A stretch of DNA of 64,000 nucleotides from CAVSUR01 sp963846005 (GCA_963846005.1 CAWJUH010000001.1:1116001-1180000); one strand, 5' to 3'. Shown: positions 1-9,104, numbered from the stretch's first letter. Program-made: numbers and translations. The notes: generated by a model from the sequence alone, not told the origin.

Positions 1-575
1 CGACCCGGACCTGCGGCGCGTGCAGCCGCAGGTCCTCGATCAGCGCCTCGGTGAAGCCCTTCACGGCGAACTTGGCCGCCGCGTAGGCGGTGTTCGGCAC
101 GCCCGGCCCGAGCGAGGCCCAGAAGCCGTTGACGCTGCTGGTGTTGACCAGCACGCCGTCGCCGCTGGCGATCAGCAGCGGCAGGAACGCGCGGGCACAG
201 TAGTAGACGCCCCACCAGTCGGTGCCGAAGGTGCGCTCCCATTCGGCCCGCGGGTCGCGGACGAAGCTGGCCCCGCCGCCGATGCCGGCGTTGCTGAACA
301 GCAGGTCCAGGCGGTCCGCGCCGTGCTGGCCGAGCAGCTCGTCGCGGAACCGCAGCACCTGCGCCTCGTCGGACACGTCGCACGCGTGACCGGTGACCCG
401 GGTGCCGGCCTGGCGCGGCCGCCTGCGCCTGCTCCGCCACCGCGGCGGCCGCGGCGGCGTCGATGTCGCCGGCCGCGACCGAGCAGCCCTGGGCGGCCAG
501 CTGGCGGACCAGCTCGCGGCCCATGCCCGAGCCGCCGCCGGTCACCGCGGCCAGCTTGCCCGCGTACGAGTCCAC
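1..575 (-). pseudogene. Short-chain dehydrogenase/reductase, partial at window edge, with a frame break
   Basis: The gene begins at a GTG (575-573) behind a strong GGAGGTGA site and runs off the left edge. The N-terminus has the Rossmann signature TGGGSGMG near residue 12, typical of NAD(P)-dependent SDR oxidoreductases. After about 50 codons the SDR reading (VTGHACDVSDEAQ, then LLFSNAG) moves to another frame, so one base is gained or lost at about 405-425. Beyond the break the remaining SDR features (NAG motif, SSVNG region, YAAAK catalytic pair) read cleanly in the new frame. The fold is clear; the substrate is unknown. Whether the break is real or a sequencing error cannot be decided here. 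Confidence 0.75.
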
Positions 576-633
576 GTCAGGGTCACCTCCCCAAGGCCGG
601 TCCCGCCGGGGCGGCCTTGTGGCTGATCAATGC

Positions 634-1047
634 TCACTCCTGGTCGAGCACCGCGAACAGCAGGCCGCCCAGCATGGCCAGGTTCTTGTGGAAGTTGATC
701 CGCTGCGCCTTGCGCTCGGCCGGATCGGAGATCGTCCAGTACGCGTGCCCGGCCAGCGTGGTCGGGATCAGCGACCCGGCCAGCAGCAGCGCCGACAGCC
801 GCGGCGCCCGGCCGACCGCCAGCAGCGCGCCGCCGGCCACCATCACCGCGCCGTTGCCCCGTACCACCAGCTCGTCGTCGGCGGGCAGCGGCGCCACCTT
901 GCGCACCGAGTCCAGCAGCGGGGCGGCCAGATCGACCCGGCTGCCCGGCGCGCGCAGCGCGTCGAAGCCGAGCAGGACGTAAGTGGATCCGGTCAGCAGC
1001 CGCGCGGCCGGCCGCAGCGGGGCCAGCATGCGCCGCGTCGTGGTCAT
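634..1047 (-). CDS. DoxX-family integral membrane protein
   Basis: A 137-residue protein with about four hydrophobic segments: a helix near residues 15-30, a central pair around 65-100 and a final one near 122-133. It has the overall pattern and length of the DoxX/DoxD-like membrane family, whose members are tied to respiratory or redox membrane processes but are mostly uncharacterised. The ATG at 1047 follows an AGGTG site. It lies 58 bp upstream of the SDR start on the same strand and may be co-transcribed with it. The family call rests on topology and the conserved late FHKNLAMLGG segment; the exact role is not known. Confidence 0.75.
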   Translation of the reverse strand: MTTTRRMLAPLRPAARLLTGSTYVLLGFDALRAPGSRVDLAAPLLDSVRKVAPLPADDELVVRGNGAVMVAGGALLAVGRAPRLSALLLAGSLIPTTLAGHAYWTISDPAERKAQRINFHKNLAMLGGLLFAVLDQE

Positions 1048-1201
1048 GGCACCTCAGCACGAGTCGGGAACATCCGGTCAGCAGGACTGTACGCCGCAGG
1101 CTGGGTCATCGGCGCCGGCGGCCAGGCCGTCGGCGCGACCGCGTCGAACGCCCGCGACGTGGCGCTGGCCGGCGGCCGGGATCTGCGCCAGGATGAGGGG
1201 C

Positions 1202-1378
1202 GTGACGAGCCAGGACGACCGGGCCGCGGCGCCGCCGCCCCGCGCTGACTACGATCCCGGCGAGGGCGGCGACGCGGCCTGCTGGGCGCACCGCGTCTGC
1301 CCCGCCTGCGGGCGGCTGAACGAGGCCGAGCATCCCGTCGTGTGCGAGGCGTGCGGCGAGCGCTTCCCGCGGTACTGA
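1202..1378 (+). CDS. Small zinc-ribbon protein
   Basis: A 58-residue ORF starting at GTG 1202, with GAGGGG just upstream. The C-terminal half holds two CxxC knuckles (CPAC and CEAC) spaced as in a zinc ribbon, preceded by another Cys in the DAACWAH segment. Proteins of this size with a rubredoxin-like knuckle pair are common in actinomycetes and usually unannotated. The acidic, low-complexity N-terminus is probably disordered. No partner is evident: the upstream gene is divergent and the PEBP gene follows 94 bp downstream on the same strand. Confidence 0.6.
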   Translation: MTSQDDRAAAPPPRADYDPGEGGDAACWAHRVCPACGRLNEAEHPVVCEACGERFPRY

Positions 1379-1472
1379 CCGGCCGGCCGCCCGCAGCGGA
1401 CAGCCCGCGCCGCGCCGCCCGGGACCTGACATGATCGGCTCAATGCCGGACCCCGATCTGGAGGAATTCCCG

Positions 1473-2006
1473 ATGGCACATGCGCACGGACCGTTCGAGG
1501 GCCTGCCCGAGGCCCCGGTCTTCACCGTCACCAGCACCGACATCGCCGAGGGCGAGACGCTGCCGGACCCGCACGTCAGCGGCATCTTCGGGGCCGGCGG
1601 CGAGGACCGGTCGCCGCAGCTGTCCTGGTCGGGCTTCCCGGACGGCACCAAGAGCTTCGCGGTCACCTGCTACGACCCGGACGCGCCGACGCTGAGCGGC
1701 TTCTGGCACTGGGCGGTCTTCAACCTCCCGGCGAGCGTGACCGAGCTGGCCAGCGGCGCGGGCAGCCCGGACGGCAGCATGCCCGCCGGCTCGGTCACCC
1801 TGCGCAACGACGCGGGCCTGGCCCACTACCTGGGCGCCGCGCCCCCGGGCGGGCACGGGCCGCACCACTACCAGTTCGTCGTGCATGCCCTCAGCGCCGA
1901 GCACCTGGACGTCGACCCGGCCGCCACCCCGGCGTTCCTGGTCTTCAACCTGATGGGCGTGACCCTGGCCCGCGCGGCCATCACCGCCGTCTACGAGGCG
2001 CACTAG
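1473..2006 (+). CDS. YbhB/YbcL-family (PEBP, Raf-kinase-inhibitor-like) protein
   Basis: A 177-residue cytosolic protein of the phosphatidylethanolamine-binding-protein family. The diagnostic segments are present in order: the SPQLSWSG strand, CYDPDAPT (the ligand-pocket D-P-D-A-P), the FWHWAVFNLP segment, and GPHHYQFVVHAL near residue 130. The ATG at 1473 is preferred over the upstream in-frame ATG at 1431 because GGAGG at 1460-1464 sits at ideal spacing. Bacterial members lack a settled function. It stands alone, with no obvious operon partner. Confidence 0.9.
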   Translation: MAHAHGPFEGLPEAPVFTVTSTDIAEGETLPDPHVSGIFGAGGEDRSPQLSWSGFPDGTKSFAVTCYDPDAPTLSGFWHWAVFNLPASVTELASGAGSPDGSMPAGSVTLRNDAGLAHYLGAAPPGGHGPHHYQFVVHALSAEHLDVDPAATPAFLVFNLMGVTLARAAITAVYEAH

Positions 2007-2213
2007 CCGCGGGCCGCGCGGGGCCGGGACCGCCGCCGTCCCCCGGGCCCGCCCCCCGCGCGGCCGCAGGCCAGCCGGCCCGGCGGAATGCGGCCGCCTG
2101 CGGCCAGCCTGGAAATACCTTCTTTATTCCGCCAGAAGCTGTGCCGCAGTTTCATGGCCGCGGCAGAAAGAGAGCTAAGCAGCGGTGAAGCATGGCCCCC
2201 GACGATCGGGAGC

Positions 2214-3542
2214 ATGCACACCACTGACACCGTGCCGAGGCCCGCCAGCGCGGGCCAGCTCACTGACAGCACCGCGAAAGCCCAGGTCGAGATCGTGGTC
2301 CCGGTCCGGGACGAGGAACGCGACCTCGGGCCGGCCATCCGGCGGCTGCGCGCTTACCTGGACGGCGGCTTTCCCTTTTCCGCGCGCATTACCATCGCCG
2401 ACAATGGCAGCACCGACGGCACCTGGAATCAGGCCGCGCAGCTCGCGGAAAAGCTGCCGCTGGTGCGCGCCGTGCGCATTGACCGGCCCGGCCGGGGCGG
2501 GGCGGTGCGCGCCATCTGGTCCCGCAGCGACGCCGACGTCGTCGCGTACCTGGACGTGGACCTGTCCACCGGCCTGAACGCGCTGCTGCCGCTGGTGGCG
2601 CCGCTGCTGTCCGGGCACAGCGACGTGGCGATCGGCACCCGGCTGGCCCGCGGCGCCCGGGTGATCCGCGGGCCGAAGCGGGAGATCATCTCGCGCTGCT
2701 ACAACGTGCTGCTGCACGCGAGCCTCGGCACCCGGTTCTCCGACGCCCAGTGCGGCTTCAAGGCGATGCGCGCGCCGGCCGCGCGGCGGCTGCTGCCGCT
2801 GACGTCCGACACCGGCTGGTTCTTCGACACCGAGCTGCTCGTGCTGGCCGAGCGGGCCGGGCTGCGCATCCACGAGATCCCGGTGGACTGGATCGACGAC
2901 CCCGACTCGCGGGTCCGGCTGCTCGCCACTGCGCTGGGCGACCTGCGCGGCATCGCCCGGCTGGGCGCCGGGCTGGCCCGGGGGGCGATCCGCGTACCTG
3001 AGCTGGGCGGCGAGTTGCGGACCGCCCGCGGCGGCCCGGCGGGCGGCGCGCCGCCGGGCCGCGGGCCGGCGCGGGGCGGCCTGGCCGGCCAGCTCGCCCG
3101 GTTCGCCCTGGTCGGCGCGGCCAGCACCGCCGCCTACGTGCTGCTGTACCTGCTGCTGCGCGGCGCGCTGAGCGCGCAGGCGGCCAGCGCGCTCAGCCTG
3201 CTGGCGACCGCGGTGGCGAACACGGCGGTGAACCGGCGGTTCACCTTCGGCATCCGGGGCCGCCAGCACGCCGCCCGGCACCAGGCCCGCGGCCTGATTG
3301 CGTTCGGGACCGGTCTCGTGCTCACCTCGGGCGCGCTGGCCGCGCTGCAGGCCGGCGACCCGCGGCCGTCGCGCGCCGCCGAGCTCGCCGTCCTGGTCAC
3401 GGCCAGCCTCGCCGCGACGCTGGTCCGGTTCGGGCTGTACCGGGGCTGGGTGTTCCGGCACCGGCCGGACGGGCCGGCCCCGGCCCGCGCCGCCGGTGCC
3501 GGTCCCGCCCTCGCCCCCGGCCGCCAGCGCGGCTCCCGGTGA
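2214..3542 (+). CDS. GT2 dolichyl-phosphate-sugar-synthase-like transferase fused to a GtrA-like membrane domain
   Basis: A 442-residue protein. Residues about 25-250 form a DPM1/DPG-synthase-like GT2 domain: VPVRDEERDL, ADNGSTDGT and the metal-binding LDVDLS motif are visible, with WFFDTELL later. An Ala/Gly/Pro linker follows, then a C-terminal GtrA-like module with four hydrophobic helices (about residues 300-425). The expected role is transfer of a sugar from a nucleotide donor to polyprenyl phosphate at the inner membrane face, with GtrA helping to flip the lipid-linked sugar. It overlaps the following PMT-like gene by 4 bp (GTGA), which fits a donor-making step coupled to an extracytoplasmic glycosyltransferase. 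Confidence 0.85.
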   Translation: MHTTDTVPRPASAGQLTDSTAKAQVEIVVPVRDEERDLGPAIRRLRAYLDGGFPFSARITIADNGSTDGTWNQAAQLAEKLPLVRAVRIDRPGRGGAVRAIWSRSDADVVAYLDVDLSTGLNALLPLVAPLLSGHSDVAIGTRLARGARVIRGPKREIISRCYNVLLHASLGTRFSDAQCGFKAMRAPAARRLLPLTSDTGWFFDTELLVLAERAGLRIHEIPVDWIDDPDSRVRLLATALGDLRGIARLGAGLARGAIRVPELGGELRTARGGPAGGAPPGRGPARGGLAGQLARFALVGAASTAAYVLLYLLLRGALSAQAASALSLLATAVANTAVNRRFTFGIRGRQHAARHQARGLIAFGTGLVLTSGALAALQAGDPRPSRAAELAVLVTASLAATLVRFGLYRGWVFRHRPDGPAPARAAGAGPALAPGRQRGSR

Positions 3543-5845
3543 ACGCCATCTCGGCGCCGGCCTGGCCCGGCTACCGGCACGCCCGTCCCGCGCCGCGCCG
3601 CGGCCGGGCCGCCCGGCTGCTGCTCGGCCGCCCCGGCGACCCGGCCTGGGCCCGGCCCGCGATGCTCGGGCTGCTGCTGGTCACGGCGGTGCTGTATCTC
3701 GCCGGGCTGAGCCGCAGCGGCTACGCCAACGAGTTCTACGCCGCGGCCGTGCAGGCCGGCACCAAGAGCTGGAAGGCGTTCCTGTTCGGCTCGCTGGACT
3801 CTTCCAGCTTCATCACCGTGGACAAGACTCCCGCCTCGCTGTGGGTGATGGAGCTGTCCGGGCGCATCTTCGGGTTCAGCTCGTGGAGCCTGCTGGCGCC
3901 GCAGGCGGCGGAGGGCGTGGCCGCCGCCGGCCTGCTGTACGCCACGGTGCGCCGCTGGTCCGGCCCGGCCGCGGGCCTGATCGCCGCGGGCGTGCTGGCG
4001 ATCACGCCGGTGGCGGTGCTGATGTTCCGGTTCGACAACCCGGACGCGCTGCTGGTGCTGGTGCTCACCACGGCCGCGTACGCCACCACCCGGGCGATCG
4101 AGTCCGGGCGCGCCCGCTGGATGGTGCTGGCCGGGGCGCTGCTCGGTCTCGGCTACCTGACCAAGATGCTGCAGGCGCTGCTGGTGCTGCCCGCGTTCGC
4201 GCTGGCCTACCTGTGGGCCGGGCGGCCGTCGCTCCGCCGCCGCATCGGGCAGCTGCTGGCCGCCGGGGCGGCGATGGTCGCTGCGGCCGGCTGGTGGGTC
4301 GCGATCGACCTGCTCACCCCGGCGGCCGGCCGGCCGTACGTGGGCGGCTCGACCGACAACAACATCCTGCAGCTCACCTTCGGCTACAACGGCCTCGGCC
4401 GGCTCACCGGCAGCGGCAGCGGGCCCGGGAGCGGCGCAAGCGGCGGGGGCAGCATGTTCGGCGGCGCGACCGGGCTCAACCGGCTGTTCGCCGCGGACAT
4501 GGGCGGGCAGGTCAGCTGGCTGCTCCCGGCGGCGCTGATCTTCCTGGCCGGGCTGGCGTGGGCGTCCCGCCGGGCCCCGCGGACCGACCGCACCCGGGCC
4601 GCGGTGCTGCTGTGGGGCGGCTGGCTGCTGGTGACCGGCCTGGTGTTCAGCTTCATGGCCGGGATCATGCACCCGTACTACACGGTGGCGCTCGCCCCGG
4701 CGATCGGGGCGCTGGCCGGCATCGGCTCGGTCTGGCTGTGGTCACGCCGGCGGTCGCTGGCCGCCCGCGGCGTGCTGGCCGGCACCGTGGCCGTCACGGC
4801 CGCCTGGGCCTCCGTCCTGCTCGGGCGCAGCGGCTGGCTGCCCTGGCTGCGGGTGGCCATCGCGGTCGCCGCGGTGGCGGCGGCCGCGCTGATCCTGGCC
4901 GGGCCCGCGATCCGGCGCCGCGCCGCGCGCGGCGCGGCGGTGGCGCCGGCCGCGGCTGTCTCGCTGGCGCTGGCCGCCGGGCTGGCCGGCCCGGCAGCCT
5001 ACAGCCTCAGCACCGCGGCGGCCGCGCACGGCGGGTCCAGCCCGACGGCCGGGCCGGCGGTGGCCGCGTCCTTCGCCGGCGGGGCCGGAACCGGCCGGGG
5101 CGGCGTCCCCGGCGCGGCCGGCCGGGCCGGCGGCAGCGCCGCGGGAAGCGGCGCCACGGGAAGCGGCGCGACAGGAAGCGGCAGGGCGGGTAGCGGCGCG
5201 GCAGGAAGCGGCGCCACGGGTAGCGGCAGGGCGGGAGCCGGCCAGCGGCCCGCCGGGCTGCCCGGCGCGGGCGGGCGTCCCGGTTCCGGGAGCGCCGCCG
5301 CCGGCCAGGCGCCTGCGGCGGCCCCGGGCCGGTCCGGCGAGATGGCCGCGGGCACGGCCCGGGACGGCGCGCCCGACAGCGCGGGCGGGCTCGGCGGCCA
5401 CGGCGGGAGCGGCGGGACCGGCGGGACCGGCGGGAGCGGCGGGACCGGCGGCCCCGGCGGGACCGGCGGCGGCACGGTCAGCCGGGCGCTGGCCCGGCTG
5501 CTGGCGTCCGGCGCGCACGGGTACCGGTGGGCCGCCGCCACGGTCGGCTCCTCGGCCGCCGCGTCGCTGGAGCTGGGCAGCGGCGGCGTCCCGGTCATGG
5601 CGATCGGCGGCTTCACCGGATCCGACCCGGCCCCGACACTGGCCCAGTTCACGCAGCTGGTGGCCCGGCACGAGATCCGCTACTTCGTGACCGCCGGGAC
5701 CGGCGGCGCCGCGGGTGCCGCGGGCGGCCCCGGCGGCAGCGGATACGGCTCGCAGATCACCGCGTGGGTCCAGGCGCACTTCACCGCCCGGACGGTCGGC
5801 GGGATGACCGTCTACGACCTGGGCAGTACCGCTAGCGGATCGTGA
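3539..5845 (+). CDS. Polytopic GT39/ArnT-like glycosyltransferase
   Basis: A 768-residue membrane protein starting at GTG 3539, translationally coupled to the GT2-GtrA gene. The first 480 residues are a multi-helix PMT/ArnT-type core: the early YANEFYAAAVQAGTKSWK loop, VDKTPASLWV and FRFDNPDALL are hallmarks of this family, which takes sugars from polyprenyl-phosphate donors at the outer membrane face. A Gly/Ser/Ala/Thr-rich disordered insert (about residues 525-640) is followed by a compact C-terminal domain (YRWAAATVGSS, then YFVTAGTGG) common to actinobacterial members. The acceptor is unknown. An internal Gly/Ser-rich loop also lies near residue 290. Confidence 0.85.
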   Translation: MNAISAPAWPGYRHARPAPRRGRAARLLLGRPGDPAWARPAMLGLLLVTAVLYLAGLSRSGYANEFYAAAVQAGTKSWKAFLFGSLDSSSFITVDKTPASLWVMELSGRIFGFSSWSLLAPQAAEGVAAAGLLYATVRRWSGPAAGLIAAGVLAITPVAVLMFRFDNPDALLVLVLTTAAYATTRAIESGRARWMVLAGALLGLGYLTKMLQALLVLPAFALAYLWAGRPSLRRRIGQLLAAGAAMVAAAGWWVAIDLLTPAAGRPYVGGSTDNNILQLTFGYNGLGRLTGSGSGPGSGASGGGSMFGGATGLNRLFAADMGGQVSWLLPAALIFLAGLAWASRRAPRTDRTRAAVLLWGGWLLVTGLVFSFMAGIMHPYYTVALAPAIGALAGIGSVWLWSRRRSLAARGVLAGTVAVTAAWASVLLGRSGWLPWLRVAIAVAAVAAAALILAGPAIRRRAARGAAVAPAAAVSLALAAGLAGPAAYSLSTAAAAHGGSSPTAGPAVAASFAGGAGTGRGGVPGAAGRAGGSAAGSGATGSGATGSGRAGSGAAGSGATGSGRAGAGQRPAGLPGAGGRPGSGSAAAGQAPAAAPGRSGEMAAGTARDGAPDSAGGLGGHGGSGGTGGTGGSGGTGGPGGTGGGTVSRALARLLASGAHGYRWAAATVGSSAAASLELGSGGVPVMAIGGFTGSDPAPTLAQFTQLVARHEIRYFVTAGTGGAAGAAGGPGGSGYGSQITAWVQAHFTARTVGGMTVYDLGSTASGS
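5143..5237 (+). repeat. 15-bp tandem repeats encoding a GSG[AR][TA] pentapeptide array
   Basis: About six imperfect 15-bp units inside the GT39-like gene encode G-S-G-A-T / G-S-G-R-A pentapeptides. A second Gly-rich block lies at about 5399-5472. Both are in frame, so copy-number change would only lengthen or shorten a disordered linker. Confidence 0.8.
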
Positions 5846-5938
5846 TCTCTGGGCCCGGCCGGCCCCGGCGCATGGCGGCCGGCCGGGCCGGCCGGGCCCC
5901 GCTGCGGAGCGCGCCGGAACGTCATGTGAAGGTAAAGA

Positions 5939-6784
5939 ATGCGGGTGCGCCGGGCCGATGGCAGCGTGATCGCGTGCGCGGCCGCCGGCGAGCCGGCCGC
6001 GGCGCCGCTGCTGGTGTGCCACGGGCTGGCCGACTCCCGGCTGTCCGTCAGCGGACTGGCCAGCCTGGCCGGTGAGCTGGGATTGCGCATCGTGATCCCG
6101 GACCGTCCCGGCACCGGCGGCACCGACCTGCGGCACCTGCGCCAGGTGGCGGACTGGGCCGATGACGCGGCCCTGGTCCTGGACGCGATGGGGGCAGGCT
6201 CGGCGGCGCTGCTGGGTATCTCCGGCGGCGGGCCGTTCGCCGCGGCCTGCGCGGCCCGGCTGGCCGGGCGGGTCAGCAGCCTCACCCTGATCTCGCCGCT
6301 CGGCGCGCAGGGCTGGCCGAACCGCGGGATGGCGCCCGGGGAACGGTCCTCGCTGGCGCTGGCCCGGCAGGTCCCGGCGTTCGGCGGCTGGTTCCTCGGC
6401 GGCCTGGCCGCGCTCGCGGATCGCGCGCCGCGGCTGTTCATGCGGGTGGTGACCACCGAACTGCCCGCGGTGGACCGCGCCGCGCTGCACGAGCCCGGGA
6501 TGAGCGAGGAGTTCGTGGCCGGCTACGTCGAGGCGTTCCGCCGCGGCAGCGGCGGCGTGGCCCAGGACCTGCGGGTGCTGAGCCGGCCGTGGGGCTTCGA
6601 CCTGGGCTCCATCAGCGCGCCGACGGACGTCCACCACGGCGGGGCCGACAACACGGTCCCGCCCCGGCACGCCCGGCTGTACGCCGGGGCGATCCCCGGC
6701 GCGCGGCTGCACCTGCACCCGCAGCACGGCCATTTCTCGATCCTGACCGCCGCCCGGCAGATGCTGGCGCCGCTGGCGAGCTGA
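5939..6784 (+). CDS. Alpha/beta-fold hydrolase
   Basis: A 281-residue serine-hydrolase-fold protein starting at ATG 5939 behind GAAGG. The oxyanion strand VCHGLADSRL, the DRPGTGGTD segment, the nucleophile elbow GISGG (Ser near residue 97), the acid loop GGADNTVPP and the C-terminal GHFSIL histidine give a complete triad. Family members hydrolyse esters, lactones, epoxides or haloalkanes, and the substrate cannot be read from sequence. It lies 93 bp after the GT39-like gene and is convergent with the DUF5996 gene 11 bp downstream. Confidence 0.88.
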   Translation: MRVRRADGSVIACAAAGEPAAAPLLVCHGLADSRLSVSGLASLAGELGLRIVIPDRPGTGGTDLRHLRQVADWADDAALVLDAMGAGSAALLGISGGGPFAAACAARLAGRVSSLTLISPLGAQGWPNRGMAPGERSSLALARQVPAFGGWFLGGLAALADRAPRLFMRVVTTELPAVDRAALHEPGMSEEFVAGYVEAFRRGSGGVAQDLRVLSRPWGFDLGSISAPTDVHHGGADNTVPPRHARLYAGAIPGARLHLHPQHGHFSILTAARQMLAPLAS

Positions 6785-6795
6785 CCGGCGGGACG

Positions 6796-7713
6796 CTAGC
6801 GCAGCGGCGGGGGCGCCCCGGCCGCGCTGGCGGCCAGCGCCGGGTCCCATTCGCAGGCCGTGCAGGCGTGCTGGAAGGCGGCCCGGGCGAACTCCAGCGC
6901 GGCCGCCCGCGGGTCGGCCGCCGACCGGACGTCGTCCCAGTCCAGGACGAACTCGCCCAGTCCCGCTTCCCACCGGGCACCGGGCGGCAGCTCGGCCCGG
7001 CCGAAGCCGGCCGGCGCCGGGTGGGCGTAGGCGTAGAACGCGGCCTTGCCGTAGCGCGGGTCACCCGGCCACCAGCCGACCGCGACTTCCTGGGCGTCCA
7101 TCGCGTTGCGCATGATGAAGTCGTCGGAGGGCGGCCGGGCCGGCTGGCCGGAGAACAGGTTGACCGCCAGGTCGAACGACCCCCACCAGGCGTTCACCGG
7201 GGTCGAGCGGCCGCGGAACGGGGCCCGGAACGCGGCCAGCACCAGCGCCGCCTGGGTCGCGGCCGCGAAGTAGTCCGCGACCTGGCCGACGTCATACCGG
7301 GCGTGCTCGCGGTCGGCGTCCAGCGGCACGCTCCACGGCACCTCCTGCGGCGCCGGGTCGATCCGCACCGGGCCGGCCAGCCGCGCCACCGCGGCCAGCA
7401 CGTCCTGGGTCACGTCGCCGACCGGCCGGTCCGGGGCCAGCGGGATCCGCTGCGCCGCTCCCCCGCTGTGCTCCACCACCGCCTCGTGCGAGCGCAGGTC
7501 CAGCGCGGCGACCAGCGCACCGGACCCGTCCGGGGCGGGCAGCGGCGCGGTCTCCCAGCCGCGCGCGGTCAGCCGCAGCGCCGCGTGCTGCAGCTGCGGC
7601 TCGGGCGGCGCGAGCCGCGCGGCGAGCTTGCCCAGCACCTGAACGTGACCGTGCAGCGTGTCACAGGTATCCGCCCAGTGCTCGTAGGAGCAGCCAGGCC
7701 AGTCCGCAGCCAT
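6796..7713 (-). CDS. DUF5996-family protein
   Basis: A 305-residue soluble protein with the conserved pattern of the DUF5996 family. The N-terminal half has a WADTCDTLHGHVQVLGKL segment, the centre has FRGRSTPVNAWWGSFDLAVNLFSG, and the C-terminal half has GWWPGDPRYGKAAFYAYAHP. The family is widespread in bacteria without a known activity; the conserved Trp/His/Asp-rich core suggests a ligand-binding or enzymatic pocket. It is transcribed alone, convergent with the hydrolase. The ATG at 7713 starts right at the homologous N-terminus. Confidence 0.8.
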   Translation of the reverse strand: MAADWPGCSYEHWADTCDTLHGHVQVLGKLAARLAPPEPQLQHAALRLTARGWETAPLPAPDGSGALVAALDLRSHEAVVEHSGGAAQRIPLAPDRPVGDVTQDVLAAVARLAGPVRIDPAPQEVPWSVPLDADREHARYDVGQVADYFAAATQAALVLAAFRAPFRGRSTPVNAWWGSFDLAVNLFSGQPARPPSDDFIMRNAMDAQEVAVGWWPGDPRYGKAAFYAYAHPAPAGFGRAELPPGARWEAGLGEFVLDWDDVRSAADPRAAALEFARAAFQHACTACEWDPALAASAAGAPPPLR

Positions 7714-7847
7714 GCCGGAAACGCTATCGGCCCGGGCCGCCCGGCGGAACCCATGGCCGCGGCGCCCGCTGGCGCCGTTTCGCTCCGGGCGCTCCGGGCA
7801 GCAGCGGGCGGGTCACGTATCCGCTGCACCAGTACCTGCAGGAGGGC

Positions 7848-8003
7848 ATGACGGCTGTTCCGGCATTCCAGGATCTCCCGCTGGCCGGCCGGGACCGCGC
7901 CTGGGACGGCGCCGCCGCCGAGAAGCGGGTGCGCGCCTGGGCGGGCGCTCAGGACGAGCCGAACCCGAAGTACCGCGACGCGCGCGGCTGGTGGCCGGCA
8001 TAA
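7848..8003 (+). CDS. Small 51-residue protein (KRVRAWAG... motif), unknown function
   Basis: ATG 7848 follows GGAGGG at good spacing and reads 51 codons to a TAA. The sequence has an L-P-L-A-x-R-D-R-x-W-D block and then an E-K-R-V-R-x-W-A-G helix. From memory this resembles a segment found near phage head-maturation or capsid genes and in standalone actinobacterial small proteins; the link is weak. It precedes the four-gene cassette by about 57 bp and could be its leader gene. Confidence 0.5.
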   Translation: MTAVPAFQDLPLAGRDRAWDGAAAEKRVRAWAGAQDEPNPKYRDARGWWPA

Positions 8004-8060
8004 CGCGCGCTAATCAGGGAAGCCCTTTGCCCCGGCCATGATGGATCGGGGGAATTGCCG

Positions 8061-9104
8061 TTGACAACCGACATGACGGCCGCGCCGGCCGTGCTGCCGG
8101 ACCTGCCGGGACTGCCCGGCCTGGCCGGCGACCTGGTCGCGGCGGCCCGCGGATCGGGCGAGGACGCCGGGCGGGCCATCGAGCTGGCGCGGGCCTGCGG
8201 GACCCGGCTCCCGCAGCCCGGTGCCGGGCAGACGGCCGTGCGCTGGGCGGTGCTGGCGGCCGTGGCCGAGGTCAATCTCACCGTGGCCCGGGTGCTGGAA
8301 GCGCACAGCGACGCGCTGGCCATCCTGCATGAGGCCGGCCAGCCGCCGCCGGAGGGCAGCTGGGGGGTGTTCGCGGCTGAAGCCGCGCCGCACCGGCTGG
8401 AGGCCCGCGAGGCCGGCCGCCAGGTCACCCTGAGCGGGGTCAAGCCCTGGTGCTCTCTCGGCGGCTGCCTGGACGCCGCGCTCGTCACCGCGCACGCCGG
8501 CGAGCAGCGGCGGCTGTACCGGGTGAGCCTGCGCCACCCGTCGGTGACTGCCGATCCGCCGGGCCGGTGGATCGCCCGCGGGCTGCGGTCGGTCACCAGC
8601 GCACCGGTCCGGTTCGACGCCACCCCGGCCGAGCCGGTCGGCGCGGCCGGCTGGTACCTGGCCCGGCCCGGCTTCGCCTGGGGCGGGATGGGTGTCGCCG
8701 CGTGCTGGCACGGCGGCGCCCGCGGGCTGGCGGAGGCGCTGCGGCGCGCGTCGGCGCGGCGCTCCGGGGAGCTGAGCGACCTGCACGTCGGCATCGCCGG
8801 CACCGCCCTGCACGGATCGCAGGCCGTGCTGAGCCAGGCGGCGGCGCTGATCGACGCCGGGCAGGCCGCGGGCAGCGCCGGCGCGACCCTGGCCCTGCAG
8901 GTGCGGGCGGTGGTCGCCGGGGCCGCGGAGACGGTGCTGCGCCAGACCGGGCACGCGCTCGGCCCGGCGCCGCTGGCCTTCGACGAGGACCACGCCCGGC
9001 GGGTGGCGGACCTGGAACTGTACGTGCGCCAGCACCACGCCGAGCGCGACCTGGCCGCGCTCGGCCGCGCGCTGCTCGCGGCCGGCCCGCCGGATGCCCG
9101 TTGA
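8061..9104 (+). CDS. Acyl-CoA-dehydrogenase-like protein, first gene of a coupled four-gene cassette
   Basis: A 347-residue protein with the acyl-CoA dehydrogenase fold: an N-terminal helical part, a middle beta region with LSGVKPWCSLGGCLDAALV (equivalent to the flavin-contacting strand) and a helical C-terminal domain. It is shorter than canonical enzymes (about 380), and no obvious catalytic Glu can be assigned. TTG 8061 is chosen because GGGGGA lies 7 nt upstream; TTG 8055 and ATG 8073 are alternatives. Its stop overlaps the TTG start of the next gene by 4 bp. In other bacteria this family often sits beside GT2, PIG-L and methyltransferase genes, as here. Confidence 0.75.
   Translation: MTTDMTAAPAVLPDLPGLPGLAGDLVAAARGSGEDAGRAIELARACGTRLPQPGAGQTAVRWAVLAAVAEVNLTVARVLEAHSDALAILHEAGQPPPEGSWGVFAAEAAPHRLEAREAGRQVTLSGVKPWCSLGGCLDAALVTAHAGEQRRLYRVSLRHPSVTADPPGRWIARGLRSVTSAPVRFDATPAEPVGAAGWYLARPGFAWGGMGVAACWHGGARGLAEALRRASARRSGELSDLHVGIAGTALHGSQAVLSQAAALIDAGQAAGSAGATLALQVRAVVAGAAETVLRQTGHALGPAPLAFDEDHARRVADLELYVRQHHAERDLAALGRALLAAGPPDAR

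Noticed and set aside
2175..3461. Long minus-strand open frame (428 codons) antisense to the GT2-GtrA gene
   Set aside because: Gly/Arg/Pro-rich shadow of a high-GC gene; no start site or family.
5143..5472. Gly-rich repeats read as a PE/PGRS-like protein
   Set aside because: They are an internal linker of a membrane glycosyltransferase, with family sequence on both sides.
4742..6973. 743-codon minus-strand open frame
   Set aside because: Lies antisense to two clear genes, with repetitive Arg/Gly composition typical of shadow frames.
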